Part shown: piece by piece, positions 42,952 to 51,732 of the stretch
How the letters are laid out: each line of letters starts with the position of its first letter
Numbering within the stretch: position 1 is the stretch's first letter
Assembly (NCBI RefSeq): GCF_042681745.1
Contig: NZ_JBHUGF010000011.1
Coordinates: 741,152-805,151, forward strand
Length of the DNA: 64,000 nucleotides
Source: Saccharibacillus nicotianae
GTDB lineage: Bacteria; Bacillota; Bacilli; Paenibacillales; Paenibacillaceae
Direction: 5' to 3'
Notes under the pieces: generated by a model
Database searches by the model: none
Seen by the model: only the letters and a program-made list of their open reading frames with translations
What the model was told of the DNA's origin: nothing
Translations under genes and position numbers: made by a program

Positions 42952-42980
42952 CTCTGTGTTTTTTCTATACAGAGTCTGTT
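42952..42980 (+). terminator. Possible terminator after the GtrII-like gene
   Basis: CTCTGT (42952-42957) and ACAGAG (42969-42974) pair, followed by TCTGTTTTT. The stem is short. Confidence 0.5.
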
Positions 42981-43062
42981 TTTACATTTGAGCTCTTAAA
43001 AGTAAAGGACTGAAAATAATAGATTCGTTAGGAATTTTAAAAATATAAGGGAGGATCACAAC

Positions 43063-45768
43063 TTGAAAAAGTTAGGAACTACATTGTCTCGTTCTGAAAC
43101 AACAAAAATCTTTGCTGTTTTAGGAGTTCTATGCCTATTTATGTACTGGAATTTTTTGAGTTTAAATAAACTTTATGTGTACGTTGATTCTGGAGCGGAC
43201 ACTATAAATAGTTATTGGCCAATGCTGAGTCATTTAATGTATACATTAAAATCAGGTGAACTTCCTTTTTGGTCTTTTAATATGGGAATGGGAATGGATA
43301 TGTATACCTCTAATATATTTATTGGCGATGTTCTAAATTATTTACTTATATTTGTGCCTAATGAAGATATTGCTTATGCATTTGGATACATAGCAGTACT
43401 TAAAATAATGATTTCTTCGTTTATATTTTATAAATTAATTTTGAGATTTAATATCAGTTTTTTCTCTGTTTTGATAGGAACTATATTATTTGGTCTTAAT
43501 GGATACATGGTCTTATGGGGCCAACATTATCAATTTGCAAATGTAATGATTTATTTTCCCTTGTTAATTCTCTCATTTGAGAGACTCATCATCAATAAAC
43601 AGCAAAAACTATTTATATTTGCAGTGTTTTTAATAGCTATTTATTCATATTATTTTTTATTTATAATGACAATCTTTTTATTTATTTATGCAAGTTTAAG
43701 ATATTTAACATTCGTGGATAGAAATTGGAAAGGTTATATATCGCTAGTTTTTAGAGCAGTTGGAAATTACATTATAGGAATTATGATTGCTGGCTTTATA
43801 TTAATTCCTACAGTTGTTTACGTGTTGTCTAGTCCTAGAATTAATGGAAGTGTCTCGCCGACATTTTTTGATTCAATTAATTATTATGTAACTTCTTATT
43901 TTAGACTGTTTTCTAACAACACAGTAGGTATAGGAAGTGATTTTTTAGGTGTGATTTTTTATTATGATGCACCTATTTTCTATTCTAGTATTTTGTGTTT
44001 ATTATTGATTCCTCAATTTTTTGTAACTTATTCTAAAAAATATACAATTCCAGTTATAATTTTATATGTGGTTCTTATTATTTTTGCGATTTTTCCTTTC
44101 TTTTCTATAATGTTAAATGCTTTTAGTAAGTTATATTATAGATGGACATTTGTAATCGTATTTTTCAATATTCTTTTTTCTGTTTTTGCCCTTGATCAAA
44201 TAATAAAAAATAAAGTATTAAATCTGAAATTATTATTATTAACTAGTGGTACTTTTATCGTATTAGGCATTTTAGCATATAATTTATCAATACGAACATT
44301 GAATTGGTCGATGGAAGGTATACCTAATCATTTTATAGTATTAAGTTTAGTTTTTTTAATTATATATACTTTATTGCTTGGATTTATGACACGAATAGAT
44401 AATTCATTTTATTTCAAGTCAGGAATCCTCATTGTGTTATGTTTTGAATTGTTTTTAAATAATTCGCCATCTATAAATGATAGACCTACTGTAGATGCTG
44501 ATTATATACAAAATAAACAAGGTTATTTTGATGATACAACATCAGCAATAGAAAACATTAAAAAAAATGATTCTTCTTTTTACAGGATCAATAAAAATTA
44601 TGACTCTGTTCACTTAAATGATGCACTTATACAAAAATATAATGGTTTTGATAGTTATAATTCTTTAAATTCACCTTCTTATATTACATTCTTAGAATAT
44701 ATGAATATTAGTATGGGAATGGGAAATTTATTGATAAGTGGATTAGATAATCGAATCTATTTAGAAACTTTGATGAGTCAAAAATATTTGCTTGCCAAAG
44801 ATGATAAGTCTATTCCATATGGATATGTATTTAAAACTAATGTGAACAATATAAACGTTTACGAAAATAAATATTGGTTACCGTTAGGGATCACTTACGA
44901 TAAATTTATACCAAAAGAGCAATTTCTTCAGTTTAATAATGAGCAAAAAGATGTGGCCATGTTACAAGGTGCTGTGATTGATGAATCAACAGAGAAAAAT
45001 ATAAAATTAGAACCAATGTCTTTAAATCAAATGAATGAAGAAAGCATAAGTGTAAAAGGAGGCTTGAAACAGAGTAGTAATCTAAGTGTGAGTGAGAATA
45101 AATTTCCTTCATTTTTGAAAATTACAGCGACAAATAGCGATCCCAATCTAGTTATAAAATTGGAAAAAAAATATTCGGGATTTTTCACACTACATTTTAA
45201 GGCTTCATCAAATGATAAATCGGAAGGACAAATATTTTGGAGTGGAGATAATTCTTTTAATGAAGCAGATTCTCAAAAAATAAGTATACAAGAAGGAACA
45301 AATGAATACGAAGTTAACTTAGGTTATATTTCAGATATATCTAGCCTTCGATTAGATATTGCTAATATTCCAGGAATATACACTGTACAAGACTTTAAAC
45401 TGCAATACAAAACGATGGATTCTAAATATAGTAAATATATTAATGACCTCAAAAAAGAATCAATGACATTAGAAAAAGTATCTAATAATTACTTGAGTGG
45501 AAATATTATTGTAGATCACACTAAATTACTTTTTTTATCAATACCATATGATAAAGGATGGAAGATAAAAATAGACGGTAAAGAAGCTGAATTAATAAAT
45601 GTGAATTTAGGATTTATGGGAGTTGAGTTGCAAGCAGGTAATCATGAAATAGAATTAAAATATACCCCTCCAGGCTTATGGCTAGGCTTAGCTATATCTT
45701 GTTTGGGATTGTTATTCTGTATAATTAAATTTGGATATAAGTTTTATAAAAGACGATACAACTCATAA
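43063..45768 (+). CDS. YfhO-family membrane glycosyltransferase
   Basis: The 901-residue protein has 12-13 predicted helices in residues 15-470, a large extracytoplasmic domain (about 480-865) and a final helix near 872-892. The first loop carries VDSGADTINSYWPML and FWSFNMGMGMDMY, and the second half ends with LFLSIPYDKGWKIKIDGK. These are YfhO features. In Bacillus subtilis YfhO is the GT-C enzyme that, with CsbB and GtcA, adds GlcNAc to lipoteichoic acid. Here a CsbB-like and a GtcA-like gene are present 2-3 kb away. The start is TTG 43063 after GGGAGG. The gene is very AT-rich. Confidence 0.75.
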   Translation: MKKLGTTLSRSETTKIFAVLGVLCLFMYWNFLSLNKLYVYVDSGADTINSYWPMLSHLMYTLKSGELPFWSFNMGMGMDMYTSNIFIGDVLNYLLIFVPNEDIAYAFGYIAVLKIMISSFIFYKLILRFNISFFSVLIGTILFGLNGYMVLWGQHYQFANVMIYFPLLILSFERLIINKQQKLFIFAVFLIAIYSYYFLFIMTIFLFIYASLRYLTFVDRNWKGYISLVFRAVGNYIIGIMIAGFILIPTVVYVLSSPRINGSVSPTFFDSINYYVTSYFRLFSNNTVGIGSDFLGVIFYYDAPIFYSSILCLLLIPQFFVTYSKKYTIPVIILYVVLIIFAIFPFFSIMLNAFSKLYYRWTFVIVFFNILFSVFALDQIIKNKVLNLKLLLLTSGTFIVLGILAYNLSIRTLNWSMEGIPNHFIVLSLVFLIIYTLLLGFMTRIDNSFYFKSGILIVLCFELFLNNSPSINDRPTVDADYIQNKQGYFDDTTSAIENIKKNDSSFYRINKNYDSVHLNDALIQKYNGFDSYNSLNSPSYITFLEYMNISMGMGNLLISGLDNRIYLETLMSQKYLLAKDDKSIPYGYVFKTNVNNINVYENKYWLPLGITYDKFIPKEQFLQFNNEQKDVAMLQGAVIDESTEKNIKLEPMSLNQMNEESISVKGGLKQSSNLSVSENKFPSFLKITATNSDPNLVIKLEKKYSGFFTLHFKASSNDKSEGQIFWSGDNSFNEADSQKISIQEGTNEYEVNLGYISDISSLRLDIANIPGIYTVQDFKLQYKTMDSKYSKYINDLKKESMTLEKVSNNYLSGNIIVDHTKLLFLSIPYDKGWKIKIDGKEAELINVNLGFMGVELQAGNHEIELKYTPPGLWLGLAISCLGLLFCIIKFGYKFYKRRYNS

Positions 45769-45910
45769 TTAAATTTCTCCTCTTGTAACAAATTCATGAA
45801 TTGTTCAGACATTATTTGATATTATTGAATTTCATAAACACATTTATAGTTGTAGAGGGTATAATAAAATTTATTTGAAGAAATGTATAAACACTAAATT
45901 AATTTTAGAA

Positions 45911-45940
45911 AATCTACTTAGCGACTGCCAATAGTAGATT
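45911..45940 (+). promoter_or_regulatory. Hairpin abutting the fdtA ribosome-binding site
   Basis: AATCTACT (45911-45918) and AGTAGATT (45933-45940) form a perfect 8-bp stem with a 14-base loop. GGAGGAA at 45941-45947 follows with no gap and the ATG is at 45951. The stem could control ribosome access or protect the 5-prime end. There is no U-run, so it is not a terminator. Confidence 0.4.
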
Positions 45941-45950
45941 GGAGGAAATA

Positions 45951-46373
45951 ATGGACAAAAATTTATTTTTGCAAAATGAAAGCTCAATATTTAATATAAA
46001 AGAACTGGGAGATGAGAGAGGCGCTTTAACAGTAATTGAGTCTATGAACAATATCCCATTTGATATTAAACGTGTATTTTACATCTATGGAACTGCTAGT
46101 GGTATACGTAGAGGTTTTCATGCGCATCATAAAACAAGACAAGTATTAATAAGCGTAGCTGGAAAGTGCAAAGTTCATTTAGATAATACTAAAAGAAAAA
46201 AAGAAGTAGAATTAGATTCTCCAACCAAAGCATTGATTCTTGAACCAAACGATTGGCACGAAATGTATGATTTTTCGCCAGATTGTGTATTACTAGTACT
46301 TGCATCAGAACTTTATCAAGCAGAAGATTATATTCGTAATTACGATAAATTTTTAGAGGTATATAGTGTATGA
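45951..46373 (+). CDS. fdtA: dTDP-4-oxo-6-deoxy-D-glucose 3,4-ketoisomerase (FdtA/QdtA type)
   Basis: The 140-residue single-domain cupin of the WxcM/FdtA family has GDERGALTVIE, the key RRGFHAHHKTRQ histidine motif and LEPNDWHEMYDFSPD. It moves the keto group of the RmlB product dTDP-4-keto-6-deoxyglucose to C3, giving the substrate for a C3 transaminase. TTG 45939 is in frame, but ATG 45951 behind GGAGGAA is clearly better. It is followed with a 4-base ATGA overlap by an acyltransferase and then the aminotransferase. Whether the product is the galacto (Fuc3N) or gluco (Qui3N) epimer cannot be told from sequence by eye. Confidence 0.85.
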   Translation: MDKNLFLQNESSIFNIKELGDERGALTVIESMNNIPFDIKRVFYIYGTASGIRRGFHAHHKTRQVLISVAGKCKVHLDNTKRKKEVELDSPTKALILEPNDWHEMYDFSPDCVLLVLASELYQAEDYIRNYDKFLEVYSV

Positions 46374-46933
46374 AAAACTACTTTGTTCATTCACATGCGA
46401 TCGTAGATACTGATAATATTGGAGAAGATACAAGAATATGGGCTTTTACACACATTTTATCTGGTGCAGTGATAGGTAAAAATTGTAATATTAACGATCA
46501 TACTTTTATCGAAAACGATGTTATTTTAGGCGATAATGTAACTGTTAAATCGGGTGTATATATTTGGGATGGTATTACGATTGCTGATAATGTTTTTTTA
46601 GGTCCTAATGTTACGTTCACTAATGATCTAAAGCCAAGATCAAAACAATATCCATCAGCTTTTCTCAAAACTAAAATTGAAGAATGGGCTTCTATAGGAG
46701 CTAATTCTACGATTATTGCAGGGCATACGATTGGCAAATATGCTATGATTGGTGCTGGATCAGTTGTAACTAAAGATATACCTAACAATACGCTATGGTT
46801 TGGAAATCCTGCACAATTTAAATCTTATATCTGTAATTGTGGTGAATCTCTTAATAAAGAATTAAATTGTACAAACTGTCACAAAAGTTATAATTTGGAA
46901 GATGGTACAATTGTAGAAAACAATATTTTATAA
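46370..46933 (+). CDS. fdtC: Left-handed beta-helix acyltransferase (dTDP-3-amino sugar N-acetyltransferase)
   Basis: The 187-residue protein is built of hexapeptide repeats (AVIGKNCNINDHTFIENDV, ITIADNVFLGPNVTF, IIAGHTIGKYAMIGAGSVV), the LbH acyltransferase fold, with catalytic His candidates in NDHTF and AGHTIG. It should acetylate the 3-amino group made by FdtB. The C-terminus (about 150-180) has a CNC and a CTNC pair that look like a small zinc ribbon, seen in many members of this subgroup. It overlaps fdtA by ATGA. The donor and sugar are inferred from neighbours. Confidence 0.8.
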   Translation: MKNYFVHSHAIVDTDNIGEDTRIWAFTHILSGAVIGKNCNINDHTFIENDVILGDNVTVKSGVYIWDGITIADNVFLGPNVTFTNDLKPRSKQYPSAFLKTKIEEWASIGANSTIIAGHTIGKYAMIGAGSVVTKDIPNNTLWFGNPAQFKSYICNCGESLNKELNCTNCHKSYNLEDGTIVENNIL

Positions 46934-46950
46934 AAGAAACAGGTGTAAAG

Positions 46951-48048
46951 ATGATTCCATTTTTGGATTTGAAAAAAATTAATATGCGCCATGAAAAGGC
47001 AATTCAAGAAGGCGTAAGTCAAGTATTACATTCTGGTTGGTATATACTTGGTGAACAGGTGAAATTGTTTGAAAAAGAATTTGCAACATATTGTGGTACT
47101 GATTATTGTCTTGGAGTAGCTAACGGGTTGGATGCATTAGAACTTATTATACGAGCATATGATATTGGCGCAGGAGATGAAGTTATTGTTCCCTCCAATA
47201 CTTATATTGCTTCAATACTTGCTATTTCAGCTAATGGAGCTACACCTATATTGGTAGAACCGGAAAGAGCAACGTATAATATAGATCCTGCCAAAATAGA
47301 AGAAAAGATTACAGATAATACGAAGGCTATTATGGTTGTTCATTTATATGGACAAGCTTGTGATATGAATCCAATAAATGCACTTGCTAAAAAATACAAT
47401 CTTAAAGTAATTGAAGATTGTGCTCAATCTCATGGAGCTATTTATGATGGGAAAAGAGCAGGTAATTTAGGTGATGCAGCTGCTTTTAGTTTTTATCCAG
47501 GTAAAAATTTAGGAGCGCTTGGTGATGCAGGTGCAATTACAACCAATGATGAAGAACTCTATAATAAGTTACATGCATTAAGAAATTATGGTTCTCACAA
47601 AAAATATCAAAATTTGTTTAAAGGCTATAATAGTCGTTTAGATGAATTGCAAGCTCCTATTTTAAAAGAAAAACTAAAATATCTAGATGAAGATAATAAT
47701 TATCGGAGAAAAATTGCTGATTATTATTTGAATTCTATTGATAATCAACATATTATATTACCTTCTACTAAAGAAGAACCAGAATCTCATGTATGGCATG
47801 TTTTTGTTATTCAAGTGAATGATCGCGAACATTTTATGCAATATATGACAGATCATGAAATTCAGACAATTATTCATTATCCTATTCCTCCGCATAAGCA
47901 GGAAGCCTATATTGAATGGAAAGAACATAGTTATCCCATTTCTGAAGAAATTCATGAGCGCATTGTGAGTCTTCCTATTAGTCCAGTGATGCCTGAAGAA
48001 CATGTGAAAAAAGTAGTGGAGGTCATTAATGGATATCAACCGCACTAA
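46951..48048 (+). CDS. fdtB: dTDP-3-oxo-6-deoxyhexose aminotransferase (FdtB type)
   Basis: The 365-residue DegT/DnrJ/EryC1/StrS aminotransferase shows ANGLDALELIIRA, VPSNTYIAS, EDCAQSHGA and the PLP lysine in FSFYPGKNLGALGD. It transfers an amino group to C3 of the FdtA product, giving a dTDP-3-amino-3,6-dideoxyhexose. Length is normal. The end overlaps the next gene by 20 bases. With fdtA and the acyltransferase it makes the dTDP-Fuc3NAc (or Qui3NAc) module described in Aneurinibacillus thermoaerophilus S-layer glycan biosynthesis. Confidence 0.88.
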   Translation: MIPFLDLKKINMRHEKAIQEGVSQVLHSGWYILGEQVKLFEKEFATYCGTDYCLGVANGLDALELIIRAYDIGAGDEVIVPSNTYIASILAISANGATPILVEPERATYNIDPAKIEEKITDNTKAIMVVHLYGQACDMNPINALAKKYNLKVIEDCAQSHGAIYDGKRAGNLGDAAAFSFYPGKNLGALGDAGAITTNDEELYNKLHALRNYGSHKKYQNLFKGYNSRLDELQAPILKEKLKYLDEDNNYRRKIADYYLNSIDNQHIILPSTKEEPESHVWHVFVIQVNDREHFMQYMTDHEIQTIIHYPIPPHKQEAYIEWKEHSYPISEEIHERIVSLPISPVMPEEHVKKVVEVINGYQPH

Positions 48049-48976
48049 GTTTTCGATTGTGGTACCTATTTATTTTAATGAATTAAACATTCCACATACT
48101 GTGCCCAGACTACAAAATCTACAATCTGTTTTACCTGATTGTGATTTAGAATTTGTGTTTGTTGATGATGGTTCTCAAGATAGGTCTTTAGAGTTACTTG
48201 TAGAAGCGCAACAATTAGATTCACGTATTAAGGTTGTAAAATTAAGTCGTAATTTTGGTTCGATGTCAGCTATTCAAGCAGGACTTAGTTATGCTACCGG
48301 TGATTGTATTGGTATTATTGCTGCGGATCTTCAAGATCCACCAGAGTTATTTGAAGATATGATCGGTGCTTGGAGAACAGGGAAGAAGGTTATCATGGCT
48401 ACTCGATCTGATCGAGAAGAATCTTTTTCTCAAAAGTTATTTTCAAATACGTATTACTATCTATTAGAGAAATTTGCGCTTAAAGATTATCCTAAAGGCG
48501 GATTTGATTTTCTTTTAATCGATAAACAAGTTGCTCAAGAAGTTATCCATATTGATGAGAAAAATACAAATGTAATGAGTCTTATTTACTGGTTAGGTCA
48601 TGACCGTGAATCGTTTCCGTATGTCCGTCAAGAACGAAAATTAGGCAAATCACGTTGGACTTTATCTAAAAAAATAAAACTCTTTGTAGATTCATTTGTT
48701 GGCTTCTCCTATATTCCTATTCGATTTATGTCTACTATTGGAGTGCTGACAGCTTTACTAAGCTTTATATACGGAGTTATTGTTATATTTGGAGCCATAT
48801 TCGGTAATATTGAACTTCGAGGCTGGACGACTATTGTGACGTTAATCACTTTTCTTTTAGGAATCATTATGGTGATGTTAGGAATTATTGGTGAGTACAT
48901 TTGGAGGATTTTAGATGAAAGTAGAAACCGACCGTCCTACGTTGTGGATGAGGTTTACGAACAAAGAGTTTCTTAA
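48029..48976 (+). CDS. Polyprenyl-phosphate glycosyltransferase (GtrB/CsbB-like GT2)
   Basis: The 315-residue protein has a GT2 domain (FSIVVPIYFNE, FVDDGSQDRS, SRNFGSMSAIQAGL, AADLQDPPE) and two C-terminal helices (about 232-255 and 265-290). This is the DPM1/GtrB architecture. It should transfer a sugar from a nucleotide donor to undecaprenyl phosphate on the inner leaflet. GGAGG at 48018-48022 within fdtB serves the ATG. The GtrA-type gene overlaps its end by 62 bases. The pair would provide a flipped lipid-linked monosaccharide for the YfhO- or GtrII-type enzymes nearby. Confidence 0.85.
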   Translation: MDINRTKFSIVVPIYFNELNIPHTVPRLQNLQSVLPDCDLEFVFVDDGSQDRSLELLVEAQQLDSRIKVVKLSRNFGSMSAIQAGLSYATGDCIGIIAADLQDPPELFEDMIGAWRTGKKVIMATRSDREESFSQKLFSNTYYYLLEKFALKDYPKGGFDFLLIDKQVAQEVIHIDEKNTNVMSLIYWLGHDRESFPYVRQERKLGKSRWTLSKKIKLFVDSFVGFSYIPIRFMSTIGVLTALLSFIYGVIVIFGAIFGNIELRGWTTIVTLITFLLGIIMVMLGIIGEYIWRILDESRNRPSYVVDEVYEQRVS

Positions 48977-49319
48977 GTATCTTTTTAGTGGTGGAATTAA
49001 TACATTAGCCACATACGTGCTGTATTTGCTCTTGTTAAACATTTGGTCGTATAATTTAGCGTATTCTATTTCATATATTTCTGGAATATTTATTTCATAC
49101 GCTTTGAATTCTTTATTTGTTTTTAAAGAGAAAATCTCTTTTCGTACATTTATTAAATATCCTATAGTATATGTAGTGCAATATTTAATTAGTCTCATAT
49201 TGCTTAATGTTTTAATAGAATATATGGGCTTATCTAATAAAATTGTTCCAATCATCACTATAGTGATAACTATTCCAATAACCTTTTTATTAACTAAATT
49301 GATAATTAAAGGTAAATGA
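48915..49319 (+). CDS. GtrA/GtcA-family flippase
   Basis: The 134-residue protein has four predicted helices: about 25-45, 50-68, 85-105 and 110-130. It carries the GtrA motif FLKYLFSGGINTLATYVLYL and the FISYALNSLFVFKEK loop. The family is thought to flip polyprenyl-phosphate sugars. It starts inside the preceding glycosyltransferase gene (62-base overlap) behind GGAGG, so translation is coupled to it. Family and partner fit the GtcA of teichoic acid glycosylation systems. Confidence 0.85.
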   Translation: MKVETDRPTLWMRFTNKEFLKYLFSGGINTLATYVLYLLLLNIWSYNLAYSISYISGIFISYALNSLFVFKEKISFRTFIKYPIVYVVQYLISLILLNVLIEYMGLSNKIVPIITIVITIPITFLLTKLIIKGK

Positions 49320-49332
49320 GCGGAGGCTAATT

Positions 49333-50076
49333 ATGAAAGGTATTATTTTAGCAGGAGGTACTGGTTCACGCCTTTACCCGTTAACGAAAGTAACAAACAA
49401 ACATCTTTTACCGGTTGGTAAATATCCAATGATTTTTCATTCCGTATACAAATTAAAACAAGCTGATATTACAGATATCTTAATCGTTACAGGTAAAGAC
49501 CATATGGGCGATGTAGTTAACTTACTTGGTAGCGGTAGTGATATGGGTGTTACATTTACATACAAAGTGCAGGATGAAGCTGGCGGTATTGCACAAGCTC
49601 TAGATCTAGCAGAACACTTTGTAGCGGATGATCAAATGGTTGTTATTCTAGGCGATAATGTATTTGCTGATGATATTGCTCCATTTGTACAAAATTTCCG
49701 TGAGCAAAAACAAGGTGCTAAATTGCTACTTCAACAGGTACATGATCCACAGCGTTATGGTGTTGCTGAAATGGATGGCGAACGTATTATTTCGATTGAA
49801 GAAAAACCAAAAGCACCTAAAAGTGATTTTGCTGTAACAGGTATTTATATGTTCGATAACAATGTATTCGATATTGTTAAAACATTAAAACCATCTGATC
49901 GCGGTGAATTAGAAATTACAGATGTGAACAATGCGTATATTGAACGTGGTGAGCTAACCTTTGATATCCTTACAGGTTGGTGGACAGATGCCGGTACACA
50001 CGCATCACTTGCAAAAGCAAATGAATTAGCACAAGAAATCGTATTTGGTGAAGAATTCGGTAAGCTCAAACTGTAA
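49333..50076 (+). CDS. rmlA: Glucose-1-phosphate thymidylyltransferase (short form)
   Basis: The 247-residue protein has KGIILAGGTGSRLYPLTKVTNKHLLPV at the N-terminus, VILGDNVFAD near residue 105 and ISIEEKPKAPKSDFAVTGIYMFDN. It makes dTDP-glucose, the first step of both the rhamnose branch and the FdtA-B branch. It is shorter than the 290-residue Escherichia coli type and matches the short Bacillus RmlA. GGAGG precedes the ATG. It sits 13 bases after the GtrA gene and 11 bases before rmlC. Confidence 0.93.
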   Translation: MKGIILAGGTGSRLYPLTKVTNKHLLPVGKYPMIFHSVYKLKQADITDILIVTGKDHMGDVVNLLGSGSDMGVTFTYKVQDEAGGIAQALDLAEHFVADDQMVVILGDNVFADDIAPFVQNFREQKQGAKLLLQQVHDPQRYGVAEMDGERIISIEEKPKAPKSDFAVTGIYMFDNNVFDIVKTLKPSDRGELEITDVNNAYIERGELTFDILTGWWTDAGTHASLAKANELAQEIVFGEEFGKLKL

Positions 50077-50087
50077 GGAGGATCATC

Positions 50088-50633
50088 ATGAAAGTAACAT
50101 CTTTAAAATTAGAAGGCGCTAAGCTTATTGAGCCTATCGTGCATGGTGATTATCGTGGATTTTTTATGGAGAGTTATAATGAAAAATTAATGCATGAAAA
50201 TGGAATAAAACAAAACTTCATTCAAGATAATCATTCTCTTTCTATTGAACCTGATGTATTAAGAGGAATGCATTACCAATTGAATCCCAAAGCACAGACT
50301 AAATTGATTCGTGTCATCTCCGGTTCAATTTACGATGTCATTTTGGATATTCGTAAAGATTCACCGACATTCGGTCAATGGCAAGGATTTATTTTAAGCG
50401 ATGCGAACAAACGCCAATTGTTAGTTCCGCAAGGGTTTGCACATGGATTCTGTACATTAGCGGCGAATACACAAGTTATCTACAAAGTAGATGAATATTA
50501 TTCACCGGAGCATGACCGCGGTATTGCTTGGAATGATCCATCTCTAAATATCGATTGGCCTGTATCGAACCCAGTATTATCTGATAAAGATACACGCCAT
50601 CCTTTATTAAAAGATGCAGAACTTAACTTTTAA
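50088..50633 (+). CDS. rmlC: dTDP-4-dehydrorhamnose 3,5-epimerase
   Basis: The 181-residue RmlC cupin shows GDYRGFFMESYNE, QDNHSLS, VLRGMHYQ with the catalytic His, VDVILD-type YDVILDIRKDSPTFGQW, and VPQGFAHGF. It epimerises C3 and C5 of dTDP-4-keto-6-deoxyglucose. AAGGAGG lies before the ATG. It acts between RmlB and RmlD and competes with FdtA for the same intermediate. Confidence 0.95.
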   Translation: MKVTSLKLEGAKLIEPIVHGDYRGFFMESYNEKLMHENGIKQNFIQDNHSLSIEPDVLRGMHYQLNPKAQTKLIRVISGSIYDVILDIRKDSPTFGQWQGFILSDANKRQLLVPQGFAHGFCTLAANTQVIYKVDEYYSPEHDRGIAWNDPSLNIDWPVSNPVLSDKDTRHPLLKDAELNF

Positions 50634-50675
50634 TACTTCACTGTGTATTAGGTGAGCACAATAAATAAAATAGGT

Positions 50676-50694
50676 AGAATCTAAATATGATTCT
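50676..50694 (+). promoter_or_regulatory. Small hairpin before the rmlB ribosome-binding site
   Basis: AGAATC (50676-50681) and GATTCT (50689-50694) pair around TAAATAT, three bases before AGGAGG. It may tune rmlB translation or be chance. Confidence 0.25.
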
Positions 50695-50709
50695 TACAGG
50701 AGGCAAATT

Positions 50710-51732
50710 ATGAAATTGCTTGTTACTGGCGGAGCCGGTTTTATTGGCAGTAATTTTGTTCTATATATGTTACGTGAACATCCTGAATACCAGATTATCA
50801 ATGTAGATGCTCTTACGTATGCAGGTAATCTAGAAAACTTAAAATCGATTGAAGGTAATCCAAACCATACATTTGTGAAAGCCGATATTGCAGATACAGC
50901 AACAATGGATCGCTTAGTTGCAGATGGCGTTGATGTAATTGTTAACTTTGCAGCAGAATCACATGTGGATCGCAGTATTTTGGAGCCTGAAATTTTTGTG
51001 AAAACAAATGTGGTTGGTACTCAAGTACTTTTGGATATTGCTAAAAAGTATAATATTACTAAATTCGTACAAGTATCTACTGACGAAGTATATGGTTCTT
51101 TAGGTGAAACAGGGCTCTTTACGGAAGAGACCCCAATCACACCAAACAGTCCTTATTCTGCAAGTAAAGCAGGCGGAGATTTATTAGTACGTGCTTACCA
51201 CGAGACATTTGGTTTGCCTGTTAATATTACGCGTTGTTCTAACAATTATGGTCCATTCCAATTTCCAGAGAAATTGATTCCGTTAATTATCTCTCGTTCT
51301 TTGGCAGATGAAGCTTTACCTGTATACGGTGATGGACTCAATATCCGTGATTGGTTGTATGTAGAAGACCATTGCAGCGCAATCGACCTTGTTATTCATG
51401 AAGGTAAAAACGGAGAAGTTTATAATATTGGTGGTAACAATGAACGTACCAATATCCATATCGTCAAAACGATTTTGGAACAACTGGGTAAACCAGAATC
51501 TTTGATCAAATATGTTGAAGATCGCTTAGGGCATGATCGTCGTTATGGTATTGACCCTACGAAAATTATGAATGAACTTGGATGGAAGCCTAAGCATAAT
51601 TTTGAAACAGGCATCAAAGAAACGATTCAGTGGTATTTGGATAATAAAGATTGGTGGACTCGCATTGCGTCTGGTGCATATCAAGAATATTACCAAAAGC
51701 AATACGGTGATCGTCTAGGAGCTAATCAATGA
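50710..51732 (+). CDS. rmlB: dTDP-glucose 4,6-dehydratase
   Basis: The 340-residue extended short-chain dehydrogenase has GGAGFIGSNFV at the N-terminus, NFAAESHVDRS, STDEVYGSLG, catalytic YSASKAGGD and NNYGPFQFPEKLIPL. It converts dTDP-glucose to dTDP-4-keto-6-deoxyglucose, the branch point for L-rhamnose and the 3-amino sugar. ACAGGAGG precedes the ATG. It overlaps rmlD by 4 bases (ATGA). Confidence 0.96.
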   Translation: MKLLVTGGAGFIGSNFVLYMLREHPEYQIINVDALTYAGNLENLKSIEGNPNHTFVKADIADTATMDRLVADGVDVIVNFAAESHVDRSILEPEIFVKTNVVGTQVLLDIAKKYNITKFVQVSTDEVYGSLGETGLFTEETPITPNSPYSASKAGGDLLVRAYHETFGLPVNITRCSNNYGPFQFPEKLIPLIISRSLADEALPVYGDGLNIRDWLYVEDHCSAIDLVIHEGKNGEVYNIGGNNERTNIHIVKTILEQLGKPESLIKYVEDRLGHDRRYGIDPTKIMNELGWKPKHNFETGIKETIQWYLDNKDWWTRIASGAYQEYYQKQYGDRLGANQ

